Assembly: GCA_012295275.1 (NCBI GenBank) | Contig: CM022677.1 | Span: 172,069 to 236,068, forward strand | DNA: 64,000 nt | Direction: 5' to 3' | From: Chrysomallon squamiferum | Taxonomy: Eukaryota; Mollusca; Gastropoda; Neomphalida; Peltospiridae | Shown here: positions 10,753 to 20,961 of the stretch, in pieces | Position numbering within the stretch: position 1 is the stretch's first letter | How the letters are laid out: each line of letters starts with the position of its first letter | Notes under the pieces: model-generated | Told to the model about the DNA's origin: nothing | The model's database searches: none | What the model saw: only the letters and a program-made list of their open reading frames with translations | Translations under genes and position numbers: made by a program

Positions 10753-13700
10753 AGGTGTGTGTATTTCATTCTGTAACTATCTAGGTTTGACAAAATTGTC
10801 ATTATTATATTTGTTCTACTTTTAGTTTATTTTTCTCCTGATAGATAACACGATTGTTAATACTGTTTTTCACTTAATTCACATATTCCAGATTCCAAAT
10901 CAGTCACAAGTTCTCTACAGGAATTAAGACTGAACTCCAGTTGTTTAACCATCCAGTTGTTTGAGTTTTCATGGAAAACTCCTTTCTTTGAAAGATGTGG
11001 ACACTGGAAATTGTCCTGATGTTTCTGTATCTGTCATTGATGATTTAGTTAAACTTACTTCAGGTAATTTTTGTTTAAATTTTATAAATTGTTCTAATAT
11101 TTGAAAAATTAGTCTGTCTATAATCCTTATCTTTCTGTATATACAATTTCATTAAACCATATGCTCAGAATATGTGTGTATCAGCAATAGTGATAATTGC
11201 TACTCTGATAAAGAGTGTGAGTGTATATGTGTGTGTGTGTTTATGTACGTGTGTTTATGTCAGCAACAGTCATAATTGCTAATCTGCTAATACTATGTGT
11301 GTGAGTGTGTGTATATCAACACTGGTGATAATTACTACTCGGATAGTAGTATGTATGTCTGAGTGTATCAGCAATAGTGATAACAGCTACTGTGATAATA
11401 GTATGTGTGTGAGTGTATCAGCAAAAGTGATAATTCCTAGTCTGATAATAGAATATATCAGTAATAGTGATAATTGCTACTCAGATAATAGTGTGTGTGT
11501 GTGTGTGTGTGAGTTTATCAGCAGTAGTGATAATATAATTGTACTCTGGTAATAGTGTGTATTAGCAATAGTGATAACTGCTACTCTGATAATAATGTGT
11601 GTGTGCATGTATCACAAATAGTGATAACTGCTACTCTGATAATATATGTGTGAGTGTGTGCATGTCTGTGTGTGTGTTTGTGTGAATGTATCAGCAATAG
11701 TGATAACTGCTACTCTCATAGTATCTGTGTGTGTGCATGTATGTGTGTGTGTGTGTGTTTGTGTTTGTGTGAATGTATCAGCAATAGTGATAACTGCTAC
11801 TCTCATAGTATCTGTGTGAGTGTGTGCATGTCTGTGTGTGTGTTTGTGTTTGTGTGAATGTATCAGCAATAGTGATAACTGCTACTCTCATAGTATCTGT
11901 GTGAGTGTGTGCATGTCTGTGTGTGTGTTTGTGTTTGTGTGAATGTATCAGCAATAGTGATAACTGCTACTCTCATAGTATCTGTGTGTGTGCATGTCTG
12001 TGTGTGTGTTTGTGTTTGTGTGAGTATATCAGCAATAGTGATAACTGCTACTCTCATAGTATCTGTGTGTGTGCATGTCTGTGTTTGTGTCTGTGTGTGT
12101 AAGTATTAGCATTAGTGATAACTGCTACTCTGATAATAGTAAGTGTGTGTGTGCGTATGTGTGTATGTATCAGCAATAGTGATAACTGCTACTGTCATAA
12201 TAGTGTGTGGGCATGTTTCAGCAATAGTAATAACTGCTACTCTGATGTGTGCATATGTGTGTGTGTGAGTGTATCAGTAATAGAGATAATTCCTACTCTG
12301 AAAATAGTGTGTGAGTGTGTGTATATTAGCAATAGTGATAACTGGTAATCTGATACCAGTGTGTGTGTTCTGTAGGAGAGTGTATGTGTGTTTCTGCATG
12401 TGTGTGAATTTGTATCACAAATAGAGATAACTGCTACTCTGATAATAGTATGCGTATGTTTTTGTGTGATGTATCAGGAATAGTGATAATTGCTATTCTC
12501 ATAATAGTGTGTGTTTGTGACTATATCAGCAACACTGATAATTGGAACTCTGATAATAGTGTTTGTATTTCTATCTGTGAATCAGCAATAGTGATAATTG
12601 CTACTCAGATAATAGTCTGTGTGTGTGTGAGTGTATCAGCAGTAGTGATTACTGCTACTCTGATAATAATGTGTGTGTGAATATATCAGAAATAGACTAT
12701 TCTGATAATAATATATGTATCTGTGTTTGTGTGAGTCTATTAGGAATAGTGATAATTGTGTGTGATCATACTTGGTACCTCAAACAGTAGTGTGCGTGTA
12801 TCAGCGATAGTGATAATTGCTTCTGTGATAATAGTCTGTGTGTGTGTATGGGTTTCTGTGTGTGTGAGTTATCAGCAATAGTGATAACTGTTAATCTGAT
12901 AAAAGTATGTGTGTGTGAGTGTGTATGTGTGTTTCTGCATGTGTGTCGTTTGTCAGCAATAGTGATAATTGCTAATCTGATAATAGTATGTGTGTGTGTG
13001 CATCAGTAATAGTCATAACTGCTACTCTGAGAATTGTATGTGTGTATGAAAGTATATCGGCAATAGTGATAATTGCTAATCTGATAGTAGCATGAGCATG
13101 TTTGTGTGTGTGTGAGTTTATCAGCAATAGTGATATGTACTCTAATAATAGTGTGTTTGTGTGTGTGTGTCAGTGTGAATATATCAGCATTAGTGATAAT
13201 TTCTACTGTGATAATAGTGCGTTTCTGTGTATCAGCAATAGTGATTATCACTACACTGATAATTGTGTGTGTGTTTGTGAGTGTGAGTGTATCAGCAATG
13301 GTGATAACTGGTAATTGGGTTTTATTTTGAATCATACTCTTTTTATATTAAAACATTTTCTGAATTCTGGACAGACTCAATTTACTCACCTTGTTGTAAT
13401 TTTGTTTTTCAGGAGGAGAAGGCAGAGCTGAAGGCTCAGAACTACTTGATGGAGAAGGAGAAGAGAGCTCTGGAGTTGAGACTGAGTGGTAAGGAGTCAC
13501 AGGAGCAGGCCAACAGAGTACAGATAGAGAATCTCAAGTGTGAGAACTCAGAGCATATATATAAACAGACTGGGTAAACACAAATATGTGATTATCTCTG
13601 TTGTATTTATCACTTTATCTAAGTTTTGTGTAAAAAACCTTTGTAATTATTAAATTTTAAAATGTTTTAAATTTTGATTCACCAAGGTGTTAAGGAAAGG

Positions 13701-14733
13701 AGCAGGCAACATTCATAATTCTAATTTTATTATATAACTGAGTTTCAATCATTTATCATCAGGATGATCATGATAATATGATAATTACTTATGATAATTC
13801 TATTGATATAAATCATTACAATTTTAATTTTATTATTATAATCAAGTTTTCACAGATTATCATCATGATAAAGATGATAATCTGATAGCTTTCATAATTA
13901 CTAAAGTTCTAAATGACTAATCATTTATCATCAGGATGATGAAGATGGTGAGCTGACAGTGACAGCTATCTGTGAGTTGAGATTGAATGATGTGATGGAG
14001 ATAGCTCAGGACCTGTGTGAGTCGCTCAGAAGAGAAAAACGACTCAAATTCAGAGTTCAAGAGTTAGTGTCTGCTCTAGAGAAAATCTCTAAAAACTCAG
14101 AAATCAGACATCAGCAGTCAGCAGAGTTTGTCAATGACCTGAAACGAGCTAACAGGTAAAGATACAGGTGTATGCATGTCATGCATAATCTACATGTTCT
14201 ACACTAAACATTGGTCTATGCAAACACATACACACGTTTCAAACAGAAATTCATATTATATTTAAAAATATTTTTATTATAAACTTATAATTATAATTAT
14301 ATAAACAGTATATAAACTGACATAATGTCATTGGTTTTTCTTGTTGGGATTTTTTGTGGAAGATTTTTTGTGTAGTATTAAATAAAACTGTTGTTATTAA
14401 CATTTATATATTTCTAACATAAATTGCATCTTTTTTTGTTTTGTTTTGTAGTGATAGGATTAGTATTTCTGTAATATAAATGACATATCTAATATAATCT
14501 TTATTTTCGTTTATTTTCCCCCCATAGTGCCTTAATACCATAAACTAATTTTATATATTATTATTATTTTTTTTTTTTCTTTCTCTCACAGTGCCTTGAT
14601 ATCAGCGTTTAATAAAGCAAAGAAGATGTACCAGAGCAAGCTGAAGAAACTTGAGTCTCAGTTACAGGGGATGACAAATCGCTACGAGGCCACCAACCAA
14701 TTAGACTTCATTATAGCAGATCTGGGATTTTAA
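7170..14733 (+). CDS. Multi-exon coiled-coil gene (proposed model, identity uncertain)
   Basis: Proposed exons: 7170-7248, 9130-9277, 9387-9467, 10467-10552, 10892-11063, 13413-13539 (or -13573), 13935/13966-14155 and 14592-14733. The first five exon joins agree in codon phase, and so does the last. The join into 13413 and the one out of it do not match perfectly, so an exon may be missing. The start codon lies in CCAAGATGGCAGCG, a YY1/Kozak-like context. The N-terminal half is polar with no known fold. The C-terminal half, from 13413, is strongly predicted coiled coil (EEKAELKAQ.., LKRANSALISAFNKAKK..). It resembles long coiled-coil proteins of centrosome or deuterosome type such as CCDC78, but this is a recollection and not verified. 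One exon carries a frame-breaking 16-bp duplication. Two independent genes (7.2-11.1 kb and 13.4-14.7 kb) are the main alternative. Confidence 0.5.
7250..9129 (+). other. T-rich intron of the proposed coiled-coil gene
   Basis: Almost pure T/A-rich DNA with (CTA)n/(ATT)n at about 7677-7748 and many TTTA arrays. No coding signal is seen. The several short plus-strand frames here are phenylalanine/tyrosine/leucine-rich by composition only. Confidence 0.55.
9130..9277 (+). CDS. Exon of the coiled-coil gene (Thr/Pro-rich, polar)
   Basis: A long pyrimidine tract and branch-like TACTGAC precede TAG|GTTTCAC. The open frame reads FTSLKKKQQLATTTPVPPL and onward to NTYWQ and ends CAGAG|GTACTT in phase 2. 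Base composition changes abruptly from T-rich intron to balanced coding-like sequence. An alternative donor eight bases downstream (TTTG|GTAAAA) would end it in phase 1. Confidence 0.5.
9387..9467 (+). CDS. Exon of the coiled-coil gene
   Basis: The acceptor follows GTTTTTGTTGAAAGCAG. The frame reads QTKLKLPQALTPTYPLRHIL and a few more residues, ending TTCAG|GTAAAT in phase 2. Its entry phase fits the previous exon through an AG|C serine codon. An upstream acceptor at 9384 is equally possible. Confidence 0.45.
10130..10275 (+). repeat. Cluster of CCAAT-containing short repeats
   Basis: Five CCAAT or near-CCAAT motifs (AACCAATCAG, AACCAATGAA, ACCAATCTTC, GCCAATCAG and similar) occur within about 130 bp inside the proposed gene. 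They could be an NF-Y-type cluster or relics of a short tandem repeat. A similar cluster follows the stop codon at 14735-14990. Confidence 0.6.
10467..10552 (+). CDS. Exon of the coiled-coil gene
   Basis: The open frame DDSFLSEYAKRNNQTLTVD ends GATG|GTTAAT in phase 1 and joins the next exon through a GAT codon. The start is uncertain. An acceptor at ACTCAG|TTT (10467) keeps phase with the previous exon but adds a hydrophobic SFCLLFSIIQ. The acceptor with the better pyrimidine tract (CATCCAAG|AT, 10496) would need a different upstream phase. Confidence 0.45.
10671..10741. repeat. (CT)n microsatellite ending a dispersed repeat
   Basis: About 35 CT units. The 90 bp before it (10580-10670: ACTACAAGTAATATTGTAAA and onward to TTAATATAAACT) are nearly identical to 20880-20964, which also end in (CT)n. 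Confidence 0.95.
10892..11063 (+). CDS. Exon of the coiled-coil gene with a 16-bp frame-breaking duplication
   Basis: Acceptor ATATTCCAG|ATTCC and donor CTTCAG|GTAATT. The frame enters as DSKSVTSSLQELRLNSSC and leaves as LSLKDVDTGNCPDVSVSV and onward to KLTS. The two halves are in different frames. TCCAGTTGTTT occurs at 10936 and again at 10952, so a 16-bp unit is duplicated, and that alone accounts for the frame change. The allele is either a loss-of-function variant, a pseudogenised exon, or a sequencing/assembly error. Confidence 0.5.
11165..13320 (+). repeat. 2.1-kb intronic minisatellite with internal dyads
   Basis: About 35 diverged units of 45-90 bp. Each contains TATCAGCAATAGTGATAACT, then GCTACTCTGATAATAGT, followed by a (GT)n-rich spacer. 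TATCAG and CTGATA inside each unit are reverse complements, so every unit can fold. At 11650-12100 four units are nearly identical, a local higher-order expansion of about 80-100 bp. All reading frames here on both strands are by-products of the repeat. Confidence 0.9.
13413..13573 (+). CDS. Coiled-coil exon
   Basis: Acceptor TTTGTTTTTCAG|GAGGAG is excellent. The frame EEKAELKAQNYLMEKEKR continues as heptad-rich charged sequence to 13573. Possible donors are at 13489 (phase 1), 13540 (GTGAGA, phase 1) and 13574 (GTAAAC, phase 2). The coding character persists to about 13555, favouring one of the later two. Confidence 0.7.
13853..13884. repeat. 12-bp perfect inverted repeat in an ATCATC-rich intron
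   Basis: CAGATTATCATC (13853-13864) and GATGATAATCTG (13873-13884) flank an 8-base loop. The surrounding intron also repeats the acceptor-like ATTTATCATCAGGATGAT at about 13750 and 13923, which makes the next exon's true start ambiguous. Confidence 0.7.
13935..14155 (+). CDS. Coiled-coil exon
   Basis: The frame begins DDEDGELTVTAICELRLNDV and continues through a basic/acidic amphipathic helix to FVNDLKRAN. The donor AACAG|GTAAAG is canonical and in phase 2. Possible starts at 13935 (phase 0) or at 13945, 13960 or 13966 (phase 1) cannot be separated by eye. The first sits after a repeated ATCATCAG. Confidence 0.7.
14592..14733 (+). CDS. Terminal coiled-coil exon with stop codon
   Basis: TTTCTCTCACAG|TGCC is a textbook acceptor, and the join (AG|T, serine) with the previous exon is in phase. 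The frame reads ALISAFNKAKKMYQSKLKKL and ends with IIADLGF and TAA (14731-14733). An acceptor-like decoy with the same GTGCCTT sequence lies at about 14526. Several AATAAA signals follow within 200 bp. Confidence 0.75.
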
Positions 14734-14734
14734 A

Positions 14735-14990
14735 TTAACCAATCGCTATGATTGTAACAAAATTCTGTGAGTTCTGTTATCCAGTCACTGTGTCGGTAAG
14801 AAAAGACTGGTAAAAAAGTATGTAATTTACCAATCATGTAACTATGGTGATCTGAGAGTTAAAAATAGCCAGTCATGGTGTCTGTAATAAAAGACTGGCC
14901 ACTGATCTGTAATAAACCAATCATCATGAATGTAACAAATGACCCACCAAAAGTATTTGGAATGATCCAATCAGTGTTGTTCTTGAAACT
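14735..14990 (+). repeat. Diverged tandem repeat with CCAAT/CCAGT motifs in the 3' UTR region
   Basis: CCAGTCACTGTGTCGGTAAG and CCAGTCATGGTGTCTGTAAT start two units about 90 bp apart, each followed by AAAAGACTGG. CCAATC motifs are interleaved. AATAAA occurs at about 14887 and 14911. The 63-codon frame at 14875-15066 is not supported as a gene. Confidence 0.6.
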
Positions 14991-14999
14991 TCAGGCCAG

Positions 15000-15955
15000 A
15001 GAAATATTGGCATTATTCAGTACCTTGGACCATTCAAACAAATGTGGAAATGAAACATTATTGTGAAAGAACTTTGTGTTTATTTTGACCAACGTCTGTG
15101 ACCAAAATGAACAAAACAGACATTACAGAAAACACTTCATTTAAATTACCATTGATGAACTAAAGAAAATATTTGTGTGACTCAGTGTCAAAGGATCACC
15201 AGTTACATCTGAAGAAACAATACAACACAATGGTACAACACACTAGCCAATTAAAGTAATTAATAAATAATAATTAATAATAGTAAATAATTATAAATAG
15301 AGACAGATAGAAACAAGTTAATGAGGCAGAGACAAATGACAGAGACAACTGAATTATACTGAGACAAGTCAGATACAAATGAGACAGAGACAAGTTATAA
15401 AGACAGCTAAGTGAATGAGAGAGACAGCTGAATGATATATTTTACTTTCATTCAAACACTCAAAGAATGAACAGATTATGTAAGTATGTACATTTCATTA
15501 ATGTTTTCATGTTGACATTTTTCTTTGATTCATATAGAAAAAATAAAAACCTTTCTCACAGATAAATGAGACAATTCCAGTGAAAGTCTGTCATTGCTGT
15601 CACTGTGCATAGAAATATTTCTCCATATTCTTAATAATGCTTTTATGATTTTTTGAAAAGACTAACTATTTTAGTGAATACTAGTGACATTTCATGCTTC
15701 TTTCATTTTTCAGATATATTTTAAAATATAGAAATAAGACAGTTTTGAAGCAGTAATTTAACGTTAGTCCTAGAAGCATAACATAATATTTATTAATAGG
15801 TTGAAATAGTATATACCTGTTGAGAAGTTATTATCTATGTTTAACAAATAGAGAAGTAAATAATAACACTTCTATAAGACCAGTAAGATTGATTGGAATA
15901 GGATTATTGCATTATTTTCCTCTAAGCATGCAAAAACAAATAAATAATTAAATTA
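15000..15955. other. Intergenic stretch without a supportable gene
   Basis: Composed of A-rich sequence with a GAGACA-type degenerate tandem run around 15300-15430. No coding signal is seen. Confidence 0.6.
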
Positions 15956-15959
15956 ATAA

Positions 15960-16520
15960 GTAAGTAATAACGTCAGAAACAACACCGTTATGACGACAAC
16001 AACGGCGATATTAATAAAAACTAATAATACATTTTAATGGGATACGGACACTAAGAAATTAAGAACAACCCCTTACGACGGCGACATTAATAGATACAAT
16101 AACAATATATTTTAATACAGGATTCGTATGGTCAGAAAGTAAGAATAACAGCGAATAAAAAGCATAAAAGAATAATGAAAACTACATCGAGAACGTTAAG
16201 AACAACGCCATTACGACGGCAAATAGTAACAATATATTCCAGTATAGGATGGTAAGAATAACAAATTTTAAAACACGTAAACTAATAATGACAAGTACAC
16301 CAAAACGTTCAGAACAACGCTGGTACGGCAATGACGGCGTCATTAATAGAAATGGTAGTAATAATTTTTAACATGGGATGTGGACACTATGAAAGTTTGA
16401 AAAGTAGTTAAGTGAAAGCAAAAGAATAAGGAGATGTAAACCGAAAACGTTGAGAATGACGGCAACGATGGCGACAGTAATAGAAATTACAATAATATAT
16501 TTTAATAGGTGATGCGGCCG
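15960..16520 (+). repeat. Satellite of about 140-bp units, locus 2
   Basis: Four to five units of the family at 4.3-5.9 kb (GAACAACGCC..ACGACGGC, CATTAATAGAAAT, TATATTTTAATAGG). It runs without a gap into the dispersed repeat at 16520-16640. Confidence 0.8.
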
Positions 16521-16640
16521 CTCAGAAACTAACTTGAACGTTCTCAGTAAATGAAGAGGAAATACGACCCCTAGCACCCGGATTTAAAACGCGTGTCTGT
16601 AGATCTCCAGTATACATATTTAGTCATGTTTTTAAAACAT
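16520..16640 (+). repeat. Dispersed repeat family R, copy 1
   Basis: Matches 23640-23815 and 24880-25065 through CTAACTTGAACG, GGATTTAAAACGCGTGTCT, AGATCTCCAGT and TAGTCATGTTTTT. An (AG)n tract follows at 16724-16765. The family is unidentified and looks like a mobile-element fragment. Confidence 0.7.
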
Positions 16641-16723
16641 CGTTATTTTGTTATGTTTTTATATTTTTATTTGCACTTTTGGTTCGTGCGACTGTTTCTC
16701 CAATTTTATTTTTCATGGTGTGT

Positions 16724-16768
<45 letters not shown>

Positions 16769-17084
16769 CTGGGTGAAAAATTTAAAAGTAAATCACATTT
16801 TGTTTTGAAATTTATCTTGCAGTTTAGTATTTTTAAACGAGACTTTAAGAATAATAATCATAATTAAAACAAATAATAACGAATTGATGAATTAGGTATT
16901 ATTTTTAATAAAAAAAGAAATGAAATTAAACAAAGTAACTAAATTAATTACTTAATTAATTAAATTAATAAGTAAATAAATAATATAACTCATTTTCTGT
17001 CAATTCATGTAAAGAAAGAAATGTCTGTGGACTTTCAACTTCAAAACAGTTAAAGTGAAACTAATTTAGCAGACAGTTTGAAGT

Positions 17085-18974
17085 TTACTTTTTACACCAT
17101 GTAAATATTTTTATTTCTCCGCTGAAGCTCTCTCCCATGTACAATTTGTTGTCATCACAACAGACACACCAAGGACTGGACAGTCCCTCCTGGTCAGTGA
17201 GGATGTCACATGTAATGTTACCATCTCGTGACAACTGAACAACACAATTTCTATCAAAATCACAAACAAAAATATTTCCCTCCCTGTCACATGTAACACC
17301 TGCCAAGTCTCTCAGTTTGTGTGAATCACGTGACTCCCATTTGACGTCACCCGATGACGTCACACAAACTAAACTTTTTGCATTTGACACAACAATCAGA
17401 CATTGATCGTTAACTGTGAGACACGACGGTCTGGGGATCAAATCTGTTGAGATAGAATTAATGAGCTGACCACTGTCTGTCAGTATGTCCAAGCACTGAC
17501 TTCTGAACTCAGTGACCGCGAGACGGTTGCCTGGTAACACAGCGATAAACTGATACTGTTTATCAGTGTTGACTGTTTTTACCAGTTTGAAGTTTTTCAA
17601 ATTTAAAAACAATATTTTACTTTCATGTGGCAGAGCAACAACAACAACAACATCACCCCGCTGATCACGTGATTCAGCAAGACCACATGGTTCACAGGAA
17701 GTTTCGATTCTGTTTATCAGTGATTTTCTTTCTAAACAAAAACATTTTACACATTTATTGTAACAATCACTAACAACAATTTTACTTTTGTCTGCACCTG
17801 ACACCAGCATGGAAAACTGAACAGGATCTTCTTTATCTTTTTGTGTTAATGTGTTAATGGTGTCTGTGTGTTTGAGTGTGTCTGTCTGTCTGTCTATCTG
17901 TGTGTCTGTTTGGATGATTGTGGATATTTCTCCAATGTCGACTGACATTTCTGCCTTTTTGTCAGATTTTATCAGATTTATTTTAAACTTTGCTTTTTCT
18001 ATTTGGGAACGAGATTTGGACAGAAACTCGGAAGTTGTGTTTTGAAGTTTGGTGAATTTTAAAATGTTAATTTTTACATCTGACTCTGATTTTCTTGTCA
18101 GCAAATCTTCCCCCAATTTTAGCATTCTTTTGTTTTCCTCAATCAGATGTTTGTGTTCATTGAATAATTTGTCTATTTCTGAGTTTACAAAGTTCTGAGA
18201 TTTTTCTATTTCTCTTATTAACCTGTCTTGTTCTTTGTGGACTGCGGCAGTAAAATCTGTGATTAGTGTGTTACCAATCCTTCTGACCTCTTCTGTGGTG
18301 TCCACCACGTTGATGTCGACGGCTTGGCGAAGTTGCTCAATCATGTCATCCATCTCTGTCTGAAGAGCTTCTTTAAAGGTTTTGAGACTTTCAGAAACAG
18401 AACTCAGAATTGAAATGTGAAAACCCTTTTTAGCTGAAATAAATAAATAAATACAAAAATAACCAATAAGTCAATTAATTAATTAACTAGAACTACTATT
18501 ATTAATAAAGGTATGCCGACAATGTGAAGTTTTAGAATTTATGTTATCAGCTACTTTAAAAATGTCAAATAAAATTTCCTCTATTTCTTTAGCTTGTGAT
18601 GGTTAATATCTTTAGTTAAAAGTCACTAATTCTTTTCTTTTTTTAATATTTTATTGTAACGAATCTAAACACAACACTGCTGACTCACAAAACTTTGATT
18701 GTAGTCTATCATTAGCGGCGTCCTGTAGTGAAAGGTTTATAGGGAATTGATCTGCCCATGTATTCACTGGTTTCGAGCTGTCTGAGATGTGGACATTCTG
18801 CCTGCAGAACGGGCAGCAGATTTGTATGTCGTTGTTGTTGTAATTATGACTTATATAGTCCTGCAGGCATTTGCTGCAGAACGAATGTCCACAGTTTAAC
18901 ATTCGCGGCTTCTTGAAAAGTTCGGCACAAATGCAGCACGAAAGATTATCATCAGAGTTTGCAGCTGTTGCCAT
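17085..18974 (-). CDS. RING-type TRIM-like E3 ubiquitin ligase with NHL-like C-terminus
   Basis: Two exons, 18689-18974 and 17085-18433, join in phase 1 (TTTT|GTGAGT; TTTCAG|CTAAAA), giving 544 residues. Residues 13-57 form a C3HC4 RING finger: C13-x2-C16, C28-x-H30, C33-x2-C36, C54-x2-C57. Residues about 100-235 are predicted coiled coil. The final 290 residues consist of short beta-strand repeats (GNRLAVTEF, GNIFVCDFDRNCVVQLSRDG, NKLYMGESFSGEIKIF) typical of an NHL/beta-propeller. No B-box zinc ligands are visible between RING and coiled coil, unusual for a canonical TRIM but known in expanded invertebrate families. Expected role: cytoplasmic E3 ligase with the propeller binding substrate or RNA; immune or developmental roles are inference. 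The ATG at 18974 lies two bases after an acceptor-like ATTCACAG, so a 5' UTR intron is likely. The frame is intact. Confidence 0.88.
18434..18688 (-). other. Intron of the RING/NHL-like gene
   Basis: 255 bp between the RING exon and the coiled-coil/NHL exon, with donor GTGAGT and acceptor TTATTTATTTATTTCAG. It joins the two frames in phase 1 (TTT T|CT AAA), yielding KFSKKGF across the junction. Confidence 0.85.
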
Positions 18975-18980
18975 ATCTGT

Positions 18981-19079
18981 GAATAACAATAACAAAATAA
19001 ATAACACTAATAACAATAGCAACAACATAGAAGAATCAGAGAAGATAAAAAGGAAAATACAGAGAAAGAAAAATGTAAC

Positions 19080-19111
<32 letters not shown>

Positions 19112-19233
19112 AATAAATAAATAACAATAAGAGATAACAAGAATAGTAGTTAATAACAATAATAACAACAGCAACAACATAGAAGAATCAGAGAAGATAA
19201 AAAGGAAAATACAGAGAAATAAAAATATAACTA

Positions 19234-19278
<45 letters not shown>

Positions 19279-19320
19279 TAAATAAATAAATAAATAACAA
19301 TAAGAGATAACAAGAACAGC
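18981..19320. repeat. Tandem duplication of about 165 bp upstream of the RING exon
   Basis: AATAACAATAGCAACAACAT, AGAAGAATCAGAGAAGATAA and AAAGGAAAATACAGAGAAA occur at about 19008-19075 and again at 19157-19220. Each copy is followed by (AAT)n then (AAAT)n and AACAATAAGAGATAACAAGA. It lies in the presumed 5' UTR intron. Confidence 0.85.
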
Positions 19321-19419
19321 AGTGGAGGTCAAAATTAAAAGATTTTTGAATCAAAACCACAAACAAACAAAAGTAAAGAACAAATTCACACACAAAATAC
19401 AAATAAATTATCAATTCCG

Positions 19420-20184
19420 TTTACTTCAAAGGGCCAACGGAATATACAAATAAATAAATAAATGAAAGGATAAAATAAATAAATAAACGTGCGAATTTAA
19501 TTATAAAATTATAAATATGCCATTTAAGCTACTCATTTATTCATTCATTTATTAAATTTATTTTGTATGTAAAAAAAAATAAAAGAACTATTAAAGTGAA
19601 TTACAAACATGCTAAATTTAACGTTGTGACTTAAGTTTGAGAAGGAAAACGACAGTTCTTCTGTAATACGTTATATGAAACAAAGCATGAAATAAATAAA
19701 TAAATAAATAAATAAACATTTGTGACGTGTCCATGAATGTAATTTCGCACACCACTAGTTCGGCCTATGCTACGTAACCAACCAAGCTCACTCATTTTCA
19801 TGGTAAAACTCGAAGGTAGACAATGAAAGAAACGTGACATTCACAGAAGTAATGTATTCAGTGTAATAACAACGAAACATTTCATAATAAACGAATATAT
19901 TTCTGATTACTGCTGAACATTATTTTATTAACGTCGAACTCAACACATTTTTAATCTGCAGTTAAATGGCTTCATTCACCGATAAAGTAATCGAGAAAGA
20001 TAAATGCGACAACACATCGCCAGACACTGCTTTTCTCTGACCACTGAGGCACACCCTCCACTCTAACACAAAACAATTTTGTACAGGAATTATATTATGA
20101 AAATAACCTAGATTTCTGTTTTATTTTATAATATCTTACACTAACGAAATAACAAGAACAACAACAACAACAACAAATATCATA

Positions 20185-20224
<40 letters not shown>

Positions 20225-20230
20225 CTTCTT
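19420..20230. other. Intronic/intergenic AT-rich stretch
   Basis: (AAAT)n and (AAT)n arrays at 19450-19490, 19695-19720 and 20185-20222. No coding signal is seen on either strand. Confidence 0.6.
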
Positions 20231-20232
20231 AC

Positions 20233-20345
20233 CTTTGTCTTAAGAAATGAAAATGTTAACACTTGCAAACAGTTCTCTTCTATTCGTCTGCAATGTCAGT
20301 TTGCTGGCGGACAAGTCGGTTTTGACAGACGTCACTGGGTGAGTG
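20233..20345 (-). promoter_or_regulatory. Possible non-coding first exon/promoter of the RING/NHL-like gene
   Basis: On the minus strand GACAAAG|GTAAGAAG is a consensus donor whose exon would end at 20233. With the acceptor next to the ATG at 18974 it would define a 1.26-kb 5' UTR intron. CGTC-rich sequence with a CRE half-site (ACGTCA) lies at about 20325-20335. The start of transcription is not determined. Confidence 0.4.
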
Positions 20346-20797
20346 GAATATACCAATTTCAATAAAGGGGTGGACGCCTTGAAATTTTCTAGAACACTTT
20401 TGTTTCTTCTGAAAAAAAAAATCGTGTTCGTTTTAAATGCTTTTCTTAAAGTAAACAGCAGTAAAAGTAACAACTACCTTAACATAGTTAGAGCAGTTCA
20501 TTAATTTTTAAAATGCGTGTTACAGTCTATCACACATGTGGTAATAATAGACACAGCAACTGGTTTGTAGAAGGTCGGAGAAAAATAATACATTTAGCCG
20601 CCAAAATTTTATCGTGTTTAAACTTGAATAGTGAACTGGCGGTTTCAAGTCTTTCGTAAGATATATAAATAAACTGTATAAATCAGAACACACACACACA
20701 CACATATATAACTATATGGTTTATAAACTAAATAATTCAGTATATTATGATACATATTTCATTAGTTAACTGATCTAAACACATACTATTTGTTTCC

Positions 20798-20961
20798 ATG
20801 CATGAATGAGAGAGAGCATTTCTTAAGTGTTTGACAATGTTATGTTCATCCAAGTGCACAAAGGAATGTCACGTTTATTGTCACAAATACACGCAAACTA
20901 CAAGTAATATTGTAAATTTGAAACATTTAAAATATTTATTATTTTAATAACAGATTAATAT

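Noticed and set aside
11165-13320. Multiple overlapping reading frames on both strands rich in Cys/Val/Ser or His/Thr
   Set aside because: They follow exactly the GT-rich minisatellite units and exist on both strands. They are composition artefacts, not a cysteine-rich protein.
19007-19414. Hydrophobic minus-strand frame upstream of the RING exon
   Set aside because: Tyr/Phe/Leu-rich translation of (AAT)n and (AAAT)n repeats in the presumed 5' UTR intron. The RING protein's start is better placed at 18974.
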